Part shown: piece by piece, positions 56,047 through 64,000 of the stretch
How positions within the stretch are numbered: position 1 is the first letter of the stretch
How the letters are laid out: each line of letters opens with the position of its first letter
Assembly: GCA_963678705.1 (NCBI GenBank)
Contig: OY783217.1
Span: 9,362,001 to 9,426,000 of the forward strand
Length of the DNA stretch: 64,000 bases
Direction: 5' to 3'
Origin: Panorpa germanica
Lineage: Eukaryota > Arthropoda > Insecta > Mecoptera > Panorpidae
Position numbers and translations under genes: made by a program
The notes under the pieces: generated by a model
Database searches by the model: none
The model's input: the letters and a program-made list of their open reading frames with translations, nothing else
Told to the model about the DNA's origin: nothing

Positions 56047-57156
56047 AATCCAAAATACCTATTTGAACTATAAACTGTTGTTTATAAAATGTTTGTATTC
56101 TATCAGGCAAAAGATATTCCACAAAGCATAGCTTACGGTTCATAGTTCTATTAATTGTGTGACACTTTAAACCCCAACAATGATCGAATCCATTTAGAAC
56201 ACTTATCGCACTGTTTTTCAATAAACACACTTTTGTCGTTCCGTGTTGTATGTCATCAATTCATCAGCTAATGTGGCGCGCTTTTTAAACAAGGTCCAGC
56301 CATTAATACCTTTGTTTATTCAACAATGTCAACACCATCAAAATCTACAAAGCTTTTATCTTTCGATACCGACGATGAAATGGCGAAACGGTGTCACGTT
56401 TATGCACAAAGTTCACGCAGAGTGTTATAGTCGAGTGTTTTATAATTACACAATTTCATAATAATTAAACTTCCACTCCGTGTGTAATATCATCCATATA
56501 TGAATTTAATGAAATTATGTTATAATTATTAATTTAAATTAATTTAAGTTATATTTTATTGTCGGTTTTATTAGCTAAATGTATACCGAATGGGTTTTAA
56601 AGTAATTAAAATGTCATAATGTGTTTGGTTAGTAGTAGAGTACGCTGGTAACACTGGAACACCCAAATAGCAAAACTTCAATCAGAGCTTTATTACCTCC
56701 ACATTTATTTATACATTTTATGGTTTCATTATAACAGTTATGGGTAAAGTTTTCTAAACACATATAAGAGTTCTCGGCTCGACTTGGTTGGGCTCGGCCG
56801 ACGTTAACTCAAAGCTGTGTGGGATTATAATATTTGCTTCCTTTATTACTTAAAACAAACACATTCTGAGAATTTATAATATTATGTTTGTGATATATGT
56901 ACATGCTTTTAGAGGATATTCATCAAGACAATACTTGAGACTCAAATTTGTTTACAAAGAGTGAGTGTGTTTTACAGAAAACGTCGACAAACTACGGCCT
57001 GTTGTTTAATGTTGCTTTACATGAAAAAGTTTATCATGTATATTATAAATTAATTAAATTACATCACTTAAATTAATAAAATCAGAAATTGGAAATAATA
57101 CGTCAATTTAATAATGCCCGTACTAAAACATACGCTTCAGGGACGTCTCACTTAGA
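56047..57156. other. Stretch without recognisable gene
   Basis: A 66-codon minus frame (56030-56230) and a 72-codon frame (56243-56461) lack motifs. GCTCGGCTCGACTTGGTTGG-type CpG patch near 56770-56800. Otherwise AT-rich. Confidence 0.35.
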
Positions 57157-57330
57157 ATAAAATTCCTCGACACGAAAAAAACCGCTTTTCTCCAGATTCT
57201 CTATTTTCTTTGAACTGAAATTCTCGACGACTCAACTTAAAAGGGGAGGAAGGGGGAAGGGTACATTTCACAAAACCGCTTTTAGTGACATCACTGGATC
57301 TATGAATTAAAATTCTCAGCGACTCTATGA
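57157..57330. repeat. Degenerate direct repeats (AAATTCTCGACGAC and AAACCGCTTTT)
   Basis: AAAATTCCTCGACAC, GAAATTCTCGACGAC and AAAATTCTCAGCGAC recur at about 57159, 57218 and 57310. AAACCGCTTTT occurs at 57178 and 57273. A G-rich run (GGGGAGGAAGGGGGAAGGG) sits between. Class unknown. Confidence 0.5.
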
Positions 57331-57338
57331 GCGTATGT

Positions 57339-57456
57339 AAAGTTCAACTTTCTGTACGAGAAAAATGTAGTCAGTGGTAAATTAAAAGTAAAAAATATTA
57401 TGTTATAACATGTGGTACCACTGACTACACTTTTCTTGTACAGAAAGTTGAACTTT
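57339..57456. repeat. 118-nt hairpin, 41-bp stem
   Basis: 57339-57379 pairs with 57416-57456. Only two positions differ: one would be a G-U wobble and the other an A-C mismatch when read as + strand RNA. The 36-nt loop contains the palindrome ATGTTATAACAT. The size is compatible with a small MITE or a long pre-miRNA-like hairpin. The right arm directly abuts the poly-T of the LINE tail at 57457. Confidence 0.85.
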
Positions 57457-57525
57457 TTTTTTATTTATTTCGAATTTGAGGCGATTTTAACGACAAGGTC
57501 AAAATCGCCTAAAATTGAACTATTT
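57457..57525 (-). mobile_element. LINE family B 3'-tail fragment
   Basis: On the + strand: a poly-T, ATTTATTTCGAATTTGAGGC, GATTTTAACGACAAGGTC, AAAATCGCCTAAAATTG. This parallels 2061-2112 (AAATTTGAGATGGTTTCAAC, GTCAAGGTCATG, TTCGCCTGAAG), the 3' untranslated tail of LINE B. AGGCGATTTT and AAAATCGCCT form a perfect 10-bp stem, possibly a 3'-end recognition hairpin for the reverse transcriptase. No coding part is identifiable upstream. Confidence 0.5.
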
Positions 57526-58854
57526 GATGTATTATTTACTTAACATCCCTTCATAATTCTTAGTTCATTTTAATTTACTGCAGTAACTCATTAAGGTCTA
57601 TTCTTATAAATTTTTTTGTTGTAAAATATCAAACATTTTCTTTAGTTTTTCTTTGGATGTTGAAATGAGTTTCTCGTTAATTAATAAAGTCATTAAAATA
57701 CGAAAACAATACAGTAGAAAAACAATTAGTCGAACAATCTTCAAAACTTCGACCCTTTTACCATAGCACACCACGCATTTCATCTTATCTGGCATAATTA
57801 TCATATTCTTGTGGTTTATAGGGGTTTCTTTAACCCTTCAAGGTTGGTTAGGGAGTACAGTGAGTGGAAGAAGATTGGGGATGGAGTCACAATGTATTGG
57901 CTCAGATTTCCATTAATCGGGATAATCTATTGTTTATATTTTTGGTATTGTTTTCTTTAAGCTGACAATCTTTACATAAAATTTCTATTTCCTGCGTACA
58001 TTGTTCTTTATTGTTTTATTTTCAATTAAATTGGAGCCTAAGATTCCTTTTTAAACATTTTTCTTTTATTGCATACTTCTTTTAACCTGCTTTTTATTAA
58101 GTTTTAAGAAATTCTTTTCCAGGTTTGATAAAAATACAAACTACTTGTCCAATATGCCTGAAAATTTCTTTGTGTAAAGTATCGTACACATACGTGCGAC
58201 TTAAACATGCGATATCCAATATTTGTTGTAAGAAGTTGTACAACACGTCCACACTAATGCGACATTCAACCTGCTTTAGAAAAATAATATATTAACAAAA
58301 AAAGTAATAAAACTACAAGTTAAAAGTACAACATATTTAGTACACTCATGTCTAAATAATGTCAACCTATAAATTAATCTTGGATGTAGCATGTTTAAGT
58401 CGCACCAGTGTGTACTAGACATTGGCTTCTAGGCTAGACTTTTATATAGGTATTTACCATTTTTTAGGTAGTTCTGGTACTGAGGGGGAGTGAGAGCGTA
58501 AGTTCATTGTAAAAATGGCATGCTTATGTTTAAAATATGCCCGTAATTTTACTATTAAACCAGGATGCAAATTAAATAAATCATTTAAACTAACTTGCAA
58601 AATTCTCAATTATTATTCAAATTCAGTTATTATTTATAGTGAGAGTTAACGTAATATTAAAGAACTCCTCTTCTATCATTAAGATTTTTCAATTATTCAA
58701 TTTTCTTCGCTCATTAAATACGAGCATAAAGATATTTTTGAAGCACTTAAATTTTATTAATTCTAATTACACAAACACGATTGCGTTTGCATTTCCAAAA
58801 GTTTGAATAACTTTTAATCCACATCGTGAACAAGTACGAGTACTTATGTCAGGC
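57526..58854. other. Stretch without recognisable gene
   Basis: AT-rich sequence. A 66-codon minus frame (57604-57804) lies just upstream of the LINE tail but shows no LINE motif. TTTTTTAG|GTAGTT near 58465 is a weak ratchet-like junction. Confidence 0.35.
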
Positions 58855-58903
58855 ACGTTGCGTTAAGTTGCGTTACGTTACTTTACATTACGTTACGTTT
58901 TAA
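58855..58903. repeat. (CGTTA)n-like pentanucleotide array
   Basis: GTTGCGTTAAGTTGCGTTAC then GTTACTTTACATTACGTTAC and GTT: a degenerate CGTTA/GCGTT tandem run of about 50 bases. Confidence 0.85.
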
Positions 58904-60980
58904 TATTCAAATAATTTGTGTAACATTACTAAGTGTTATTACAGGGATATAAAATAAAATGAATTTAATATGAGAGTGGTACTTACAACGTCTTTTAAGA
59001 GGGATTTAATGTACTGGGAGTGTTTGTGTTATTAAGATATTAACTAAGATGCCAATAAACTTTGTTTCTAATGCTAGTACGTACTACAAGTACATAAATC
59101 TATATTATTATATTATTTATATGTTATATTAACTTTTACTTCATTATGAAATATGTTTGAAGAGTTAAATAAGTCGTAATGCTATTATTCTTAATGACTT
59201 AAATTAACTCCACTCTTATGTATATAAATCAAACAACTCTAATGTACTGTTTTAGTTTTAGATTTGTATTGTCTTGATAAACCATTTAGGTTTATCTTTA
59301 CGACTATTTACGGCTTGCATATGTTTTTAATAACTTGGTTATAAATTTTTAGGAATTAGGAATAAGAAATTGTGCAATTTATTTCAGTACCATTTGAAAA
59401 TTAAAACCGTTTTCCATCTTTTTAAAGTAAAACTTTTTCAAGCGGTCTACTGCACTTGAAAGTGTTTTATATTTCATTTAACATATGTTTCACATGCAAA
59501 TTGCACTTCCTGCATACGACGGAAACATATGACACGATTCCACACCGTATTGTGACTCTCTGAAGCGAGAACTTTTCATTTTAAATTCATCCTAATATAT
59601 TCAAATTATTTTGTGTAGAATAATCATGTAAAATGGTGTATTAAAATTTAAAACCGCGTCGCGTTGTGTCGTGCCAGGCCGTGGGTTTGGAACTTTGCTT
59701 ACATTGAAATGAGAAAATTACTATGCAAGTCATTGAATATGACTTTGTAAAACACTTGCTCTTAATCTTTTTGAAGTAACACTACAAAATCCATCAATCA
59801 AAGGCATGTGCCTTATGAACTTATTAATTTAACGAAGAGATTGCAACCAAGTGACAATGGTAACCTCAACCGTTCTCTCATCATCATTTCTTAGCGGATT
59901 CTTCTAATTTCCATCTCTATATCGCTTTCTCAATACCTATTTATATTCTTATATGTTTATATGTTTGGTTCTAATTTTGTATGGTAGCTCGAAAACGGCT
60001 CGAGGGAAGTTTTTGAAAATTTCCTATTTCGTAGAGAAAAAAATTCTAAGACTTTTGGCGTCCTCGGATTTTTCCCTGAATTTCCTGGAAACCCATAATT
60101 TTGGAAATACTGGAAAAAAAAGTGGGCTTTTTGCTGTGTAACTCTGTATTCGTAAAAAAAAGAAAAGTGAAATTTTGCATGTGTATTACACTATGCGAAC
60201 ATATTTCACTATTTTGTAATGCAAAATTTTATAAATGAGGCGCCGAGAAAATTAGGGGGCCCGGCAAAAAACTTTGGAAAAAGCTCAAATTTTGGATTTT
60301 GTAATAATTGAATATCATATAAAAAAAAAAAAATTCAAAATTTTATTTGGGGTTCACAAACAAAGGACAGTCGTCGCTTGCGACGGGGGTAAACTTTATA
60401 AATATATATAAATTACCACCACTCAAAACATTTTAACTTTTACAACTAAATTACTAAAATTTCTACCAAATGTCGAAATGTTGAAAAACAGAAACAAAAC
60501 ATTCTTGTTCCCATCACTCTTGCATAATTTGTGTCCTACTACATTCAGTTTGTGATTAATAATTAATAGCATTATTTAATTAGGTGTGTGGGGTGCATGT
60601 TAATATGTCGCATATAATTTATTTGTTCAAATTATTATGGCTTCAATCACGGCTAATCAACTAAATTGCTTAACACAATAAAACAATTACATGTTATAAT
60701 TACATGATCTGATCTAATCCATCGCTGGTCGGTCGTAGGGGTCGTAAGCAGGTCAATATCCGTAGGTAGAACTAGATGGGAGTGATAATAATAGCTGAGC
60801 TGTGATCCAGATAATGAAGACCAATCAATGACTAGCTTCACGGCTGGAATCAATTTCAATTGATGGTCAGATATTAATAGAGATAATGATGAGAAACACT
60901 TTAAGAAATTCTAAATTAGTATTTTAACAAAATTGAAAATATTTTTAGGAAGTAGATATCTTATTACTTTCGCTATATCT
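58904..60980. other. Long stretch without recognisable gene
   Basis: CGCGTCGCGTTGTGTCGTGC at 59653-59672 is a CpG patch. The region 59985-60390 has unusual low-complexity text (AATTAGGGGGCCCGGCAAAA, CGTCGCTTGCGACGGGGGTA) that may be a decayed repeat. No frame shows a domain. Confidence 0.35.
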
Positions 60981-61060
60981 CAGGTAGAAATATAATTTTT
61001 GTGTTAGCTTGTGGCGCGCTAGTAAGTTAAACTTGCACTGCAAGACAACTTTTTACCTGT
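60981..61060 (+). repeat. Single complete unit of the 81-bp repeat family with inverted termini
   Basis: CAGGTAGAAATATAATTTTT at the left and CTTTTTACCTG at the right form short inverted ends. Between them lie TTAGCTTGTGGCGCGCTAG and AACTTGCACTGCAAGACAAC. This 80-bp copy defines the unit boundaries of the family. Confidence 0.65.
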
Positions 61061-64000
61061 GGTGTCTTCCGTTTATTAAATGTATTTTTCAAAGTAAAAG
61101 ATATTTACGCTTAAGAGTTCTTCTCTTTTTTGCGATTTGTATTTACCATTAGTTTATATTTGATATTAATTTTATCACGTCAAGTATCTGTATTCTTCTA
61201 AGCAGATTTATTGTGCAGAGATCAAATATTTAAATTCAAAGTTCAAGTTTTATTACGTATTTAGTAAAAGCGTATTCAATACCACTTAATATTCAAATCT
61301 ATTAAAAAGTAATCTACAATTATTATTTCTTCATATTTTTGCCCACCACTTTGAACCACTTTGTAGTTCCTCTTGTCCCAACTTACTTTTAATTAAAAAC
61401 AATCAATCTACTTAACTTTATAAACCAGGAAATATAAATATTCTTTTTGATGTAAATCTCTGACGTCAGAGGTATCATGTTAGAATGCATAGCTTTTTCT
61501 TTACAGGGGTATTCGTCATATATTTTCCTTTTATGTTTTTCCAGTACCTGCCTGACTCATGTCTGTCTTGTTAGCTGAAGTTGAAGGTTTCACTCACTAA
61601 CCTTTTGTTTCTTTAACCATAACATTTCTATTGTTGGAAACATTTGTTTGTGGCCGAAGTGTATATTTGAGCCTTGCCATTGCTATGAGTATATAATTAT
61701 TAGCAAGTAATTCCTACATTTAAAATTATAAAACAACTGAATTTAAATATAAGTTTTCTCAATCTGTTCCGGAATATTTTCACAGCGACCCTTAATTTGG
61801 CAGTCACTGGTATAAACCTTCATCCTTACCAGTAATTACAAAAATGTGAAACTCATAATTTTGACTGATATTAAAAATAAAGACAGACACCTGATGAATT
61901 TTGTGATTTAACTCATATGTGTTATGTGTGTTGTAAATGCATCAGGCGTTCACTATTCACCCCTTTTTTTTCGTTTTGTATATATAAATGAAAAACCCCC
62001 TTTTCATTTATCTCACGGGGATAATATCTTTCTTTTCTTCGGTGCCCATTCTGTACAATGTAATACTCAGTACACCCATTACTTCATGTAGAAGTATTTT
62101 AAATGTGGATACCGTATATGCACGAGTGTCTACCTCTCTATGTCACCCCAACCCCACTCCCACTTCCACTCGCAACGAAGCGAGGGTTTTATATATTGTC
62201 TCAGGTACATTCAAACAAATTAAAACATTATTGTAGTGGTTTTTCGGTATAATCATCCTACAACTTGCTTTCGTTTATAATAGGGGTTTATTTTTTATAT
62301 AAAAAAGAAATTAATCACAGTCGACATGTTGTAGAACAGAGTGCTTAACTTACGCGACTTGTTTTTTTAAATATGAATGCATTCATTATGCTCATATATG
62401 ATTTTTGTATATGAGTATTGAATCAGGTAGAGGACACAATTTTACATATAACTGCATATCCAACTCGAATATCTTTGTCTCACTAATTAACTGGATGATT
62501 GAGATGATGTTTATAAAGGTTAAAACAGTCTTCCTAGTGTTGAGGATCTAGATCGGAACACTATTTATCCTGAGAGATCTTGAAGTCACCGTCAACGCAT
62601 ATCTTAGTGGTATTAGCAAATTCATTAACAGTGTATTAAGGTAAGCGATTACAGATAGGTATGGGTCGCTTCAAAGACATTGGATTTATCGTCTCAAATA
62701 CGTCCGAGAGGAGTAACGAGGGGAGAGGTAGGCTACGGACAATAACTGGAATCGGTTTCCCTCGTTGAAAACGCAGATGATGACAAATTTATACAGATAA
62801 ATACGGCAGTGCTCGTTGTACATGCTTTCCTTCCTTCATTTCCGCGTTTCATACGATAAATGCAATATAAATAGACATTGGGGAGACTTAAAACTACTTT
62901 ACAGACAAAGCAACCCACGTTATCTTGATGCAAATTTCATTCGATCCATATTTCCTCGTTAGTAGAGAGACCGATGATAGTAGAGAGACAAAGCATGTTC
63001 TGGGACAGTTTTAAGACGAGATGATTTTAGTGGTGAGGCATTGATGGAAACACGGGACTGTAGTTGAAGAAGCGTCCACTTGTATAATACTAAATGAAGC
63101 GATCTACAATGACGGGCTAAAACATATTCAGTGGTTACTAGTTACATACCCTCTTGACAAAATTATTAATGAAACATGTCATATAGTTTAATGCTTCTAT
63201 ACTGATTGATCAAATTAACTTGTATTTCCTTCTGTTGGTAAGCTCGATGTGCGGTTGCGATGATGACTTTGATATTGTTGCTACTGCATCATATCTTAAG
63301 ATGAAGAACATTGTGCTCTTACGAGAACATATAAGCTTCCGTAATTATCACGAGAGCTTGTTGCCAAGTTACTGACAACTAGTAGTTCATCATTATTTCA
63401 TTAATGCATCTAATAGACAAACATTGTACAAGTCAGTGGTATTAAGGAGTTATAGAACTTGCAAGTGAACTACTTGTATTTGTTGTGATGCTTGCCTCTG
63501 CTTGACTGATGCATTAATAATCTTGTTGAAGTTCATTGGAAACACTTAAGTCATATTCTGTCTGTAATAACTATAAGTCAAGGAGGAGAATCGCTTGAGA
63601 ATTAATTCTCTTAATGAAGTCTTAAAGATTATTGAATCTTCTTTCTATTATGTTTGTTTGTTTCTTAGTTTTTATACTGTAGGTATTTGTGTTGGGCAGT
63701 AAATTTACCTTCATTTTTATAAGAAGTACTTCTTCTTTATCGAAGTCTTACTAATACGTATTTTCTTTGTGAAGAAATTAACTTCTACTATTTTTTTCTG
63801 TATCGTCTACATCCGGCGTTCCTAAATTTCTGTAGACCACATTAGAGCTTAGAAAGTAAGGTATGTCTTAGGGAATCAGGTAATATAAATCTGGATGTCT
63901 TCTTTAAATGTAGGTTGCAGTAACATTTGGATGGTGGCCGATATTCGATTTTTTGAACGGTAACCAATAGCACTTTCCTCTAATTTATGTAAATAGTGTA
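61061..64000. other. Long stretch without recognisable gene
   Basis: The first part is AT-rich. From about 62430 to 63650 the sequence is more balanced, with AAG|GTAAGC (62642|62643) and TTG|GTAAGC (about 63238) as donor-like sites. All frames are closed by stops. An 82-codon frame (61988-62236) and a 66-codon minus frame (62733-62933) have no motif. Confidence 0.35.

Noticed and set aside
62550-62648. Coding exon ending at AAG|GTAAGC
   Set aside because: About 30 open codons before the donor, but a stop lies just upstream and no convincing acceptor fits the frame.
1-64000. CRISPR arrays, prokaryotic operons, integrated plasmid or bacterial contamination
   Set aside because: No spacer-regular repeats, no ribosome-binding sites with long frames, and composition and repeats are consistently arthropod-like throughout.

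Overview
This window looks like AT-rich nuclear DNA from an arthropod, most likely an insect. It is roughly 70% A+T by eye. Its interspersed repeats are non-LTR retrotransposon tails, a tRNA-derived SINE, mariner and MITE-type DNA transposons, and long (TA)n tracts, and it has no bacterial or organellar gene arrangement. I found no intact protein-coding gene, no rRNA or genuine tRNA gene and no CRISPR array. The longest open frames (up to 141 codons) lie in repeats, microsatellites or hairpins or show no family features.

The best single explanation is the interior of one or more very long introns of a gene transcribed on the + strand. Two sites, at 8646|8647 and 56000|56001, have the exact form of recursive-splicing (ratchet) points: a long pyrimidine tract, then TAG joined directly to GTAAGT. 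Each is followed by a short stretch ending in a second plausible donor. Such zero-nucleotide exons are known from long insect introns. The flanking exons would lie outside the window, so the gene cannot be named. Being intergenic is the alternative.

Layout. 0-3 kb: SINE pieces, a 250-bp foldback MITE, and a nested cluster in which a LINE 3' end (13-bp target duplication) sits inside a reverse-oriented SINE beside a second LINE. 5-6.8 kb: a LINE C-terminal remnant abutting a 269-bp-arm inverted repeat (98.9% arm identity, 195-bp loop), then a mariner end. 8.6 kb: first ratchet site. 10.5 kb: second copy of the LINE 3' end with a clean 14-bp target duplication. 14.3 kb: Harbinger-like MITE. 17.8-23 kb: LINE remnant, TA tracts, three clustered CACGTG E-boxes and two copies of widespread arthropod repeats. 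26.7-28.3 kb: SINEs and tandem copies of an 81-bp repeat. 33.5 kb: RTE-type LINE remnant. 38.1 kb: 563-bp MITE with CAGGGTGTCCCA termini. 41-47.6 kb: LINE, SINEs, the 81-bp repeat and a decayed mariner transposase. 55.4-57.5 kb: the 81-bp repeat, second ratchet site, a 41-bp-arm hairpin and a LINE tail. 58-64 kb: mostly featureless.

The repeats belong to a few local families: one SINE (about 12 pieces), three or four LINE families seen only as 5'-truncated 3' ends, and a short repeat with an 81-bp internal period (at least 12 modules at eight loci). All retrotransposon copies are fragments, so nothing here appears able to move on its own.
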